From assembly GCA_937858775.1 (NCBI GenBank), contig CALLYX010000014.1, positions 1 through 6,282 on the forward strand: a DNA stretch of 6,282 nt. Direction: 5' to 3'. Source of the stretch: an uncultured bacterium. GTDB taxonomy: Bacteria; Auribacterota; Tritonobacteria; UBA1439. How positions within the stretch are numbered: position 1 is the first letter of the stretch; each line of letters begins with the position of its first letter. A program made the position numbers and the translations under genes. Under the pieces are notes generated by a model. The model had not been told where the DNA came from, made no database searches, and saw nothing but the letters and a program-made list of their open reading frames with translations. Below, piece after piece: positions 1 through 5,005 of this stretch.

Positions 1-99
1 AAGATCAAGACCGCGATGAAGCGGGCGTACGGATTCAAAAGCCCCAGCTACCTCAAAACCATCGTCTACCTTGTGGCCGGCAAACTGTGCTTTGACTGA
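1..99 (+). CDS. ISL3-type transposase, C-terminal fragment (cut by window start)
   Basis: Frame 1 is open from the first base to TGA at 97-99 and encodes 32 residues, beginning KIKTAMKRAYGF and ending VAGKLCFD. The pattern (N)KIK..KR.AYGF followed by a short hydrophobic stretch is typical of the extreme C-terminus of ISL3 (IS204/IS1001/IS1096/IS1165) DDE transposases, where it follows the last catalytic Glu. The catalytic part lies outside the window, so whether the element is intact cannot be judged. Support comes from the sequence just downstream, which looks like an ISL3 terminal inverted repeat. Family assignment is by recognition of a short tail only. Confidence 0.6.
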   Translation, partial: KIKTAMKRAYGFKSPSYLKTIVYLVAGKLCFD

Positions 100-101
100 T
101 C

Positions 102-125
102 ACCCACACAAAGTGGAAGAGAACC
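102..125 (+). repeat. Probable right terminal inverted repeat of the ISL3-type element
   Basis: Three bases after the transposase stop the sequence reads acccacacaaagtggaagag then aacc. On the minus strand this starts GGTTCTCTTCC, resembling ISL3-family ends (GG-TCTT type). ISL3 elements normally duplicate 8 bp of target, so aaataatt at 126-133 would be the candidate duplication. The left end is outside the window, so neither the repeat nor the duplication can be verified here. Confidence 0.45.
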
Positions 126-244
126 AAATAATTTAGCATAAAACAGGCGGAGATGTAAAGAAGATAAGCTACCGGCAGTGCAAGAGGATATATCCAAGGC
201 AGGGTCAACTGACCAGGATGGCGCGGGCAGTATGATGGGGGCAT

Positions 245-268
245 TGACCTGCCCCATTTAGCGGACAG
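245..268 (+). mobile_element. Possible IS3-family end remnant
   Basis: The stretch beginning TGACCTGCCCCATTTAGCGG resembles the TGA-CTGCCCC...GGACA ends of IS3-family elements. No orfA/orfB sequence follows, and repeat DNA begins at about 303, so it would be a solo remnant. The call rests on recalled resemblance to one terminus only. Confidence 0.25.
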
Positions 269-302
269 ATTATTGTGAGGGTTACAGATCTATCGGACAT
301 CA

Positions 303-354
303 TAGCGCAGGCTAAAGCCTGCGCTACAAGCCTGCGCTACAAGCCTGCGCTACG
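303..354. repeat. GTAGCGC-type palindrome followed by 13-bp direct repeats
   Basis: Positions 303-313 (tagcgcaggct) and 316-326 (agcctgcgcta) form a perfect 11-bp inverted repeat around an AA. The right arm then begins a tandem run of three 13-bp units, agcctgcgctac plus A or G, at 316-328, 329-341 and 342-354. The arrangement resembles REP/BIME-type intergenic palindromes. No protein-coding potential is seen. Confidence 0.85.
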
Positions 355-355
355 A

Positions 356-412
356 GCTCAATACCGCCCGTAGCGCTCAATGCCTTCTGTAGCGCCCGAT
401 ACCTTCCGTAGC
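356..412. repeat. Three tandem 19-bp units ending in GTAGC
   Basis: The units lie at 356-374, 375-393 and 394-412. Each begins GC(T/C)C, has a pyrimidine-rich middle and ends GTAGC. Units 1 and 2 share the start gctcaat; units 2 and 3 share the central ccttc. The last unit runs into the left arm of the next palindrome, so the tandem block bridges the two palindromic copies. Confidence 0.75.
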
Positions 413-460
413 GCAGGCTAAAGCCTGCGCTACGAACCTGCGCTACGGGCGTGCGCTACG
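407..460. repeat. Second GTAGCGC-type palindrome plus decayed half-copies
   Basis: Positions 407-419 (cgtagcgcaggct) and 422-434 (agcctgcgctacg) are a perfect 13-bp inverted repeat around an AA, an extended version of the palindrome at 303. Two decayed half-copies follow: acctgcgctacggg, then gtgcgctacggg. The last one contains CTA at 456-458, which on the minus strand is the TAG stop of the SGNH-like gene, so the repeat block directly abuts and ends that gene. Confidence 0.8.
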
Positions 461-1733
461 GGGGTGGATTCATCCGACCGTCAGCGATTCGTGGACCGCC
501 CCGTCGAAGCAGACGATCTCCGACGCCGATCTTGTCCGCGCCGTGTCCAGTGCGCCGCGTGGGGGAAAACGCCCTTTGCTCCACGATGAGGTCCGTCGAG
601 AAGATCTCCCCGATGATCCCCCCGCTCCCCACGAGCGCCCCCTCCAACCGGTAGGTCCCCGACGCGATGTTGCCGAACTCGAATGCGGCGACCGTGTAGT
701 CGGTCAGCGTCGCGCCGAGCGTCAGCGGCCCCCGCAGGTACGGCGCCCCCCCCAACGCGCTCCCCGGAACGAGGCCGCCTCCGCTCCCGATGTAGAGGTA
801 CGATCCCGTGGGGGTCGCGATGCGGATGTACGGCGTGAAGCCCGATGCCGGCTGGACGGTCGCGAAGATCGTGATCGTGTCGTACGCCGCGCTGAAGAAC
901 TCCTTGTCCGCCCGGAGGGAGAGCGGCGGGCCCGAAGGGCCTGGGCCCGGCCCCGGTCCGGGCGGCACGCCCCCCTGCCAGCCGGCGAGGATCGCCATCA
1001 TATGCCAGAATGCTTTCGCCTTGTTCACGCAGCTCGCGGCGTTGACGTGCGTCCCCTCGTAATCCCCCGCGTACGCCGGGTGCTCCACCGGTATGCCGCC
1101 CTCCGTGTGCTGCGACCCCTCGTGCCAGCAGTCCAGGTCGCCGAAGTCGTAGAGGACCTTGCCGTTGTCGCGGCAGTAGTTGCGTATCTGCTCGTTGCGC
1201 AGGTGCCGGTTGTGGATCTCACCCTGGGCGTTCGCCGTCATGTAGATGAACCTGACGTTGGGATTCGCCTCCTCCAGATGGCTCATCCGGGTGAGGTAGT
1301 CGTTGACCTGAGCCTCGTTCCATGTCTTCAGCTCGTCGCACCAGGAAAACATGGAGACATTTACGGTCGGATGGCTGTCCAGGAACGCCTGCACCCCGTT
1401 GGAGTAATCCTCGGGGTACGGGTAGTCGTTGCCCGGCATACCCGTGTAGATGCACAGCGCCCCCGTCTCGCCGGGAAGGTTGAGCGACTCCACGGCGACG
1501 GCGTACGCCCCCGCCCCCGCTTCGATCAGGCCGAGGCCGACGGTGATCTGGCTCCCGTGCGACCGGTGAGCATAGTGAACTCGAAACCCGTTCTGGGCCG
1601 CGGCGATGTACTCCATCGGCACCTGCGCGAGGTCCGTGCAGGTGTGATCGATGATGACCCCCTGGGGGAAGGCCATAGCTGCCGTGAGGAGAACTATCGC
1701 CGCCCCCGCCAGAAGAACAACTTTCCCCATCAT
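456..1733 (-). CDS. Secreted SGNH-hydrolase-like protein with C-terminal beta domain
   Basis: This encodes 425 residues. The start at 1733 is supported by AGGAGG (1746-1741, minus strand) seven bases upstream. Residues 1-24 are a signal peptide (hydrophobic core VVLLAGAAIVLLTAAMA, probable cleavage after AMA), so the product is exported. Residues 26-252 resemble a secreted SGNH/GDSL-like family: HRSHGSQ (56-62), MFSWCDE (128-134), FIYMTANA (162-169), YDFGDLDCWH (195-204), GTHVN (227-231) and a closing KAFWHMMAILAGW (240-252). A Pro-Gly linker (257-270) leads to a Gly-rich, probably beta-sandwich domain (271-386). Residues 392-413 are encoded by a 62-bp dispersed repeat, and the stop lies in another repeat, so the native C-terminus was probably near 388. 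Catalytic residues and substrate cannot be assigned; a carbohydrate-ester role is only a guess. Confidence 0.75.
   Translation of the reverse strand: MMGKVVLLAGAAIVLLTAAMAFPQGVIIDHTCTDLAQVPMEYIAAAQNGFRVHYAHRSHGSQITVGLGLIEAGAGAYAVAVESLNLPGETGALCIYTGMPGNDYPYPEDYSNGVQAFLDSHPTVNVSMFSWCDELKTWNEAQVNDYLTRMSHLEEANPNVRFIYMTANAQGEIHNRHLRNEQIRNYCRDNGKVLYDFGDLDCWHEGSQHTEGGIPVEHPAYAGDYEGTHVNAASCVNKAKAFWHMMAILAGWQGGVPPGPGPGPGPSGPPLSLRADKEFFSAAYDTITIFATVQPASGFTPYIRIATPTGSYLYIGSGGGLVPGSALGGAPYLRGPLTLGATLTDYTVAAFEFGNIASGTYRLEGALVGSGGIIGEIFSTDLIVEQRAFSPTRRTGHGADKIGVGDRLLRRGGPRIADGRMNPPP
497..558. repeat. 62-bp dispersed repeat, copy 1 (inside the SGNH-like gene)
   Basis: This copy matches 1976-2037 in the same orientation, 58 of 62 positions by hand alignment. 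The differences are at 504, 531, 550 and 551. The core is cgaagcagacgatctccgac followed by gccgat-ttgtccgcgccgtgtcca. It lies within the last ~35 codons of the minus-strand gene and supplies residues 392-413 of its product. Confidence 0.9.
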
Positions 1734-1906
1734 CTCCCCGCCTCCTTCTCTGAGCGTCTTTCCATGCCGATCAGATTGCCGCCCCTTCGCCGCGTCGCCG
1801 TCCCGCCGTTTCGCCGCGTCGGTTACCGCACTGCCAAGTCCTCCGTGTCCACATTCCCCATTCGCAGTTGGGATACGCCGCCATATGGGAACGAAAAGCA
1901 GATGAA

Positions 1907-1935
1907 ATTATGCCACATTCCACAGGGCCTGCTAA
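1907..1935 (-). promoter_or_regulatory. Candidate sigma70-type promoter for the SGNH-like gene
   Basis: On the minus strand, TTAGCA (1935-1930) is followed after 17 bp by CATAAT (1912-1907), preceded by an extended TG (TGG-CATAAT). Matches are 4/6 and 5/6 to the consensus. Transcription would start near 1900, giving a leader of about 165 nt before the ATG at 1733. Confidence 0.45.
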
Positions 1936-1975
1936 CTCATTCTCCAATGAAATGGGGGGAGAGGGTTGGGGGGGG

Positions 1976-2037
1976 CGCCCCGCCGAAGCAGACGATCTCC
2001 GACGCCGATGTTGTCCGCGCCGTGTCCACCGCGCCGC
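1976..2037. repeat. 62-bp dispersed repeat, copy 2 (intergenic)
   Basis: Same orientation as 497-558, 58/62 identical. It is preceded by a G-rich run that copy 1 lacks. It lies 58 bp upstream of the hldD start. The high identity against unrelated flanks suggests a mobile or converted repeat family rather than shared gene ancestry. Confidence 0.9.
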
Positions 2038-2071
2038 CGCCCCGAAATGCGTGCTACGATATTTCGTATTA

Positions 2072-2080
2072 TGCTACCAT
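2072..2080 (+). promoter_or_regulatory. Candidate extended -10 promoter for hldD
   Basis: TGCTACCAT is an extended -10 (TGN plus TACCAT). The same nonamer occurs at 4367-4375 before nikR with a good -35. No clear -35 is seen here; an overlapping TATTAT (2067-2072) is an alternative. Transcription would begin close to 2087, only about 9 nt before the hldD ATG, which has no obvious Shine-Dalgarno sequence. Confidence 0.35.
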
Positions 2081-2095
2081 GTCGATCCACAGACA

Positions 2096-2977
2096 ATGAA
2101 CGGCGCATTTGTTTTGACCGGCGGAGCGGGATTCATCGGGGGCTGCCTCCTGCGGAAGCTCAACGACGAGGGGATCGACGACATCATCGTCGTGGACAAC
2201 CTCGACGGCGTTCTCAAGGCGCGCAACCTGGAGGGCAAACGCTTCAAGCGGTACATCCCCAAAGACGCCTTCCTGGGGACGCTCGCCGGGCGATCCCCGG
2301 GGCGCGTTTCGGCCGTAAACCATCTCGGGGCGTGCAGCTCCACCAGTGCAACCGATTCCGCGTACCTTGCCCGCAACAACCTCGAGTACTCCCAAACGCT
2401 CGCCGAATGGGCTCGCGATCGGGGGGCTCGCTTCATCTACGCCTCATCCGCCGCCACATACGGCGCCGGCGAACAAGGATACAGCGACGCGAACGGCACC
2501 ACGCGCCGCTTGCAACCGTTGAACCTGTACGGGTACTACAAACAGCTCATCGACCTCTGGATGCTCGATCGCGGGATGGATGCGGAGGCGGCGGGGATTG
2601 AGTTCTTCAACGTCTTCGGCCCCAACGAGTACCACAAGGGCGAGATGCGGAGCGCGGTCTGCAGGAAGTTCGCCGACGTGCGGGACAGGGGGGAGATAGA
2701 GCTCTTCAAATCCTATCGCGCGGACTACCCGGACGGAGAACAGAAGCGGGACTTCATCTATGTCAAGGACGCCGTTGACGTCTTGCTCTTTTTCGTCGAG
2801 CATCCGGACAAGAACGGCATATTCAATCCGGGCACCGGCATTCCGCGGAGCTGGAACGACCTCGCACATGCTATGGCCTCGGCCCTGCGGCGCAAGGTGG
2901 ATATCCGCTGCATCGAAATGCCGGAATCCTCGAGGGGGGGTACCAGTATTGCACCCGGGCAAATATCGGCAAACTGA
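2096..2977 (+). CDS. hldD: ADP-L-glycero-D-manno-heptose 6-epimerase, frameshifted near the 3' end
   Basis: HldD (RfaD) is a cytosolic NAD(P)-dependent short-chain epimerase that converts ADP-D-glycero- to ADP-L-glycero-D-manno-heptose for the LPS inner core. As read, 293 residues. Visible features are the Rossmann motif GGAGFIGG (9-16), HLGACSST (77-84), ASSAATYG (116-123), the catalytic YGYYK (Y145, K149), FFNVFGPNEYHKGEM (170-184) and DGEQKRDFIYVKD (213-225), which together are diagnostic of HldD. The start at 2096 puts the Rossmann motif at the usual distance from Met1; the frame is open upstream to 1868, but that part translates repeat DNA. After R280-G281, at a G7 tract, the frame leaves the family sequence and ends after 12 unrelated residues. 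The expected C-terminus is present one frame back (see next entry). Epimerase identity is strong; whether the protein is functional is uncertain. Confidence 0.9.
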   Translation: MNGAFVLTGGAGFIGGCLLRKLNDEGIDDIIVVDNLDGVLKARNLEGKRFKRYIPKDAFLGTLAGRSPGRVSAVNHLGACSSTSATDSAYLARNNLEYSQTLAEWARDRGARFIYASSAATYGAGEQGYSDANGTTRRLQPLNLYGYYKQLIDLWMLDRGMDAEAAGIEFFNVFGPNEYHKGEMRSAVCRKFADVRDRGEIELFKSYRADYPDGEQKRDFIYVKDAVDVLLFFVEHPDKNGIFNPGTGIPRSWNDLAHAMASALRRKVDIRCIEMPESSRGGTSIAPGQISAN

Positions 2978-3078
2978 AGCGGGCAGGATGCAAAGCCGAA
3001 TTCATGACGATTGAGGACTCCATCACGGATCACGTCGGTTATTTGCAAGGGGGAAGGCAGATCCAGCCAGGAGGAATC
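2934..3078 (+). other. G7 frameshift site and displaced HldD C-terminus
   Basis: Positions 2934-2940 are seven Gs. Reading one base back from there gives RGGYQYCTRANIGKLKRAG, then CKAEFMTIEDSITDHVGYLQ, which fits the HldD ending RG-YQ-.T.A...KL..AG......T.E......V..YL. The reading ahead of the tract also fits, so the break is at the G run. Eight Gs, -1 ribosomal slippage, or transcriptional slippage adding one G would restore the protein. The restored frame meets no stop before the DHS-like gene; another frame stops at TGA 3080-3082, overlapping the ATG at 3079. Confidence 0.8.
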
Positions 3079-4137
3079 ATGAAACACGACACGCCCAATC
3101 GCCGCCGTACGCGCCCAGCCGGCCCCCCCGCCCCAAGGGGTGAGCGGCTTCGGGGGAAGAGGGGCGCCCGCCCGGCCGTCTCGGCCTTCATGGAACGGAA
3201 CTTCAGGCATTTCAACGCCGCCACGCTCCTCGACGCCGCGCGGCGGTATGCGGACCATGTCGGGGAAGGCGGTAAGATGCTCGTATCGCTCGCCGGGGCA
3301 ATGAGCACGGCGGAGATCGGAATCTCGCTGGCGGAGATGATTCGACGGGACAGGGTTCACGCGATCAGCTGCACGGGCGCCAACCTCGAGGAGGACATAT
3401 TCAATCTGATCGCCCACTCTCACTACGTGAGAATTCCCGGCTACCGATATCTCACTCACCGGGAGGAGAAGGCGCTTCTTAAAAAGCACCTCAATCGCGT
3501 CACGGACACCTGTATACCGGAGGGCAAGGCCATACGCCGGCTCGAGGCCCATATAGAAAAGGAGTGGATGGAGGCGGATAAAAACGGCGCGCGTTTGTTG
3601 CCTCACGAATTTATCTTTGAACTGATACGGAAAGGGGTTCTCGAACGCCACTACGAAATCGATCCAAGGGACAGTTGGGTCGTCGCGGCCGCGCGACGCA
3701 ACATCCCCGTTTTTGTCCCGGGATGGGAGGATTCCACGCTCGGGAACATCTACGCGTCGAAGATCATCAGCGGGAGGATCGCCGATGTCCATACCGTGAG
3801 GAGCGGCATAGAGTACATGGTCCGCCTCGCGGAGTGGTACCAGGCCAACTCCTCGCACGGCCTCGGGTTCTTCCAGATAGGCGGCGGCATCGCCGGCGAC
3901 TTCGCCATCTGCGTCGTCCCGATGCTGCGCCAAGATCTGCGGCTGAGCAAGACGCCGCTCTGGTCGTATTTCTGCCAGATCAGCGACTCAACCACCAGCT
4001 ACGGGTCGTACTCGGGGGCGGTCCCGAACGAAAAGATAACATGGGAAAAGCTGGGGTGCGACACGCCGCAATTCATCATAGAGTCGGATGCCAGCATCGT
4101 GGCGCCGCTCATGTTCGCGTATATCCTCGGCTTGTAG
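3079..4137 (+). CDS. Deoxyhypusine synthase-like protein
   Basis: 352 residues from ATG 3079, which follows AGGAGG (3069-3074) by four bases. From about residue 33 onward it matches the bacterial DHS-like family: HFNAATLLDAARRY (44-57), MLVSLAGAMSTAEIG (67-81), ISCTGANLEEDI (96-107), VTDTCIPE (141-148), VPGWEDSTLGN (213-223), GFFQIGGGIAGDF (263-275), SDSTTSYGSYSGAVPNEK (302-319) and ESDASIVAPL (335-344). K324 in ITWEKL lines up with the active-site lysine that forms the enzyme-substrate imine in eukaryotic DHS. DHS-fold enzymes transfer the aminobutyl group of spermidine with NAD; bacteria lack eIF5A, so a polyamine-type acceptor is likely but unproven. Residues 1-32 are Arg/Pro/Gly-rich, encoded by repeat-like GC DNA, and absent from typical relatives. 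An in-frame ATG at 3004 exists but encodes the displaced HldD tail. Confidence 0.88.
   Translation: MKHDTPNRRRTRPAGPPAPRGERLRGKRGARPAVSAFMERNFRHFNAATLLDAARRYADHVGEGGKMLVSLAGAMSTAEIGISLAEMIRRDRVHAISCTGANLEEDIFNLIAHSHYVRIPGYRYLTHREEKALLKKHLNRVTDTCIPEGKAIRRLEAHIEKEWMEADKNGARLLPHEFIFELIRKGVLERHYEIDPRDSWVVAAARRNIPVFVPGWEDSTLGNIYASKIISGRIADVHTVRSGIEYMVRLAEWYQANSSHGLGFFQIGGGIAGDFAICVVPMLRQDLRLSKTPLWSYFCQISDSTTSYGSYSGAVPNEKITWEKLGCDTPQFIIESDASIVAPLMFAYILGL
3121..3168. repeat. GC-rich palindromic repeat inside the DHS-like 5' coding region
   Basis: The segment contains ccccaagggg (3131-3140) nested between cccccg (3124-3129) and cggggg (3151-3156), so it can form a stem or cruciform. Its right part, 3144-3168, matches 4142-4166 in inverted orientation at 20 of 25 positions. 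It encodes the non-conserved Arg/Gly/Pro-rich residues about 15-30 in an open frame. Confidence 0.5.
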
Positions 4138-4347
4138 CCCCGGCGCCCCCTCCCCCACGAAGCCGCGCCGCTTGCGACGAGACAGCCGGCATCGCGGGGG
4201 ACCGCCGGGGCGCGCGCCGCCGGAGGAGTTCATCGCCCGAAACCCGCCAGGCGCCTCCCCCGCCATGGGGGTGCGGGCGGAGCCCCCCCCTCGAAAGCAC
4301 GCGCTCCGGTTCAGCCCCACATGGACGGGGGAAGGTCGAAATATCCG
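4138..4347. other. GC-rich intergenic gap after the DHS-like gene, with inverted repeat copy
   Basis: No gene is supported here. Positions 4142-4166 (ggcgcccc...cgaagccgc) match the reverse complement of 3144-3168 at 20/25 bases, so the DHS-like gene is bracketed by an inverted pair. Further on, ccccc-gccat-ggggg (4257-4271) forms a small hairpin followed by a C8 run at about 4283-4290. There is no T-tract, so no intrinsic terminator for the upstream gene is evident. Confidence 0.45.
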
Positions 4348-4375
4348 TTGACGAACGGCGCGGTCTTGCTACCAT
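4348..4375 (+). promoter_or_regulatory. Candidate nikR promoter
   Basis: TTGACG (4348-4353) is followed after 16 bp by TACCAT (4370-4375), preceded by an extended TG (TGC). Matches are 5/6 at -35 and 4/6 at -10. Transcription would begin near 4382, leaving about 30 nt of leader before the nikR ATG. Confidence 0.55.
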
Positions 4376-4412
4376 TCCTCCAATCGTGCGACGTTCGAAA
4401 TCCAGGTGCCGC

Positions 4413-4826
4413 ATGGCCACGGTGGCGAGAGTCGGCGTATCGTTGGAGGAGGACCTGCTGCGCAAGTTCGACGAGCGCATAAGAACCAAGAAGTGCCCCA
4501 ATCGCTCCGAGGCCATCCGCGCCCTGATCCGAGAGGACCTGGTGCGGGCGGAGTGGAGGGAGAACAAGGAGATCGCGGGGGCGATAACGCTTATCTACGA
4601 TCATCACAAGCGGGAGCTGGTGAACAGGCTCGTGGATATCCAGCATAATTTCGGGGAAGTTATCATATCCTCGCAGCATATACACCTTGACCACGACAAC
4701 TGCCTCGAGATCGTAGCCGTAAGGGGCAGGCCGGGAAAGGCCCGGGAACTGGCGGACACCCTCAAGGCGGTCAAGGGCGTGAAACACGCGACGTTGAGCA
4801 TGGCGACCACGGGGAGAAACCTGTAG
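4413..4826 (+). CDS. nikR: Nickel-responsive transcriptional regulator NikR
   Basis: 137 residues, the usual NikR length. NikR is a tetrameric repressor that binds DNA through an N-terminal ribbon-helix-helix and senses Ni(II) in a C-terminal ACT-like domain. Visible here are the RHH strand RVGVSL (6-11), the helix-turn NRSEAIR (30-36), the linker from about 45-55, and the metal domain. All four ligands known from E. coli NikR (His76, His87, His89, Cys95) are present as H78, H89, H91 and C97, in IQH and QHIHLDHDNCLE. The start at 4413 fits the family N-terminus and has a weak AGGTG (4404-4408) upstream; the frame stays open further upstream but without NikR similarity. The nickel-uptake genes downstream are its probable targets. 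Confidence 0.95.
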   Translation: MATVARVGVSLEEDLLRKFDERIRTKKCPNRSEAIRALIREDLVRAEWRENKEIAGAITLIYDHHKRELVNRLVDIQHNFGEVIISSQHIHLDHDNCLEIVAVRGRPGKARELADTLKAVKGVKHATLSMATTGRNL

Positions 4827-4837
4827 TCGTTTTTTTT
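4804..4837 (+). terminator. Probable Rho-independent terminator of nikR
   Basis: CGAC (4804-4807) pairs with GTCG (4826-4829). Inside, after one C-A mismatch, ACGGG (4809-4813) pairs with CCTGT (4820-4824) including one G-U, around the loop GAGAAA. Eight Ts follow directly (4830-4837). The hairpin overlaps the last codons and the TAG stop of nikR, suggesting nikR is mostly transcribed apart from the genes downstream. Confidence 0.6.
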
Positions 4838-5005
4838 CGCCATGCGGTAGCACGATTTTATTATCTGTAATATTCCAGGGCCATGCGTAGGGGGTCCCGC
4901 GGCCGTTCCCGGGGGAATTCAAGGGGGCCCCCGGGTTCAACGGTCCTCGATCCCGCGACGCGAATGCCCCGGCATGCCGGGCGCAAGGAAGGGGGGGGGA
5001 ACGGG
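4836..5005 (+). promoter_or_regulatory. Regulatory leader of the nickel-uptake operon (candidate promoter and operator)
   Basis: An AT-rich island in GC-rich DNA holds TTCGCC (4836-4841), 17 bp, TATTAT (4859-4864), a plausible promoter with a good -10 and a poor -35. A small dyad TATTA-TCTG-TAATA (4859-4872) overlies the -10, and gccatgcg is repeated at 4839-4846 and 4880-4887; either could be a NikR site, although neither matches the E. coli GTATGA/TCATAC operator. Further down are an 8-bp inverted repeat cccggggg/cccccggg (4908-4915, 4928-4935) and a perfect 14-bp palindrome cccggcatgccggg (4968-4981). A G9 run (4991-4999) lies just before the next start codon. Confidence 0.4.

Larger units (their letters stand above)
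1734..2095. other. Divergent intergenic region between the SGNH-like gene and hldD
   Basis: This 362-bp stretch holds no convincing gene. From left to right it has the ribosome binding site of the minus-strand gene (1741-1746), a 12-bp direct repeat ttcgccgcgtcg at 1786-1797 and 1810-1821, a likely minus-strand promoter (1907-1935), a G-rich run (about 1951-1975), the second 62-bp repeat copy, and AT-richer sequence before hldD (2055-2090). The G-rich run plus the 62-bp copy may be one larger dispersed element. An open frame runs plus-strand through 1868-2095 into hldD, but its translation is only repeat sequence. Confidence 0.7.

Noticed and set aside
66..257. Small minus-strand frames of 63 codons after the IS end
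   Set aside because: They have no ribosome binding site, no recognisable motif, and overlap the putative IS ends.
303..460. CRISPR array
   Set aside because: Units are 13 and 19 bp, directly abutting and palindromic, with no unique spacers of regular length and no cas genes nearby.
1868..2095. Upstream in-frame extension of hldD
   Set aside because: The extension translates the G-rich run and 62-bp repeat. The Rossmann motif starts 8 residues after Met at 2096, as in the family.
543..2099. Long plus-strand open frame (518 codons) opposite the SGNH-like gene
   Set aside because: It is Arg/Val/Pro-rich with no motifs and overlaps a gene with signal peptide, SD and family motifs. It is a GC-driven antisense shadow.
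2758..3933. 391-codon minus-strand frame opposite hldD and the DHS-like gene
   Set aside because: It spans two well-recognised plus-strand genes and their junction, and its translation shows no domain.
3675..4412. Upstream in-frame extension of nikR
   Set aside because: It runs through the DHS-like gene in another frame and through intergenic repeats. NikR begins at 4413 with the normal family length.
4883..5005. Earlier start for the barrel protein at ATG 4883
   Set aside because: It would place about 41 Arg/Gly/Pro-rich residues from palindromic leader DNA ahead of the signal peptide.
4842..5005. Cobalamin riboswitch upstream of the CbiM-like gene
   Set aside because: No B12-box-like sequence or matching fold could be seen, and the adjacent nikR favours nickel control.
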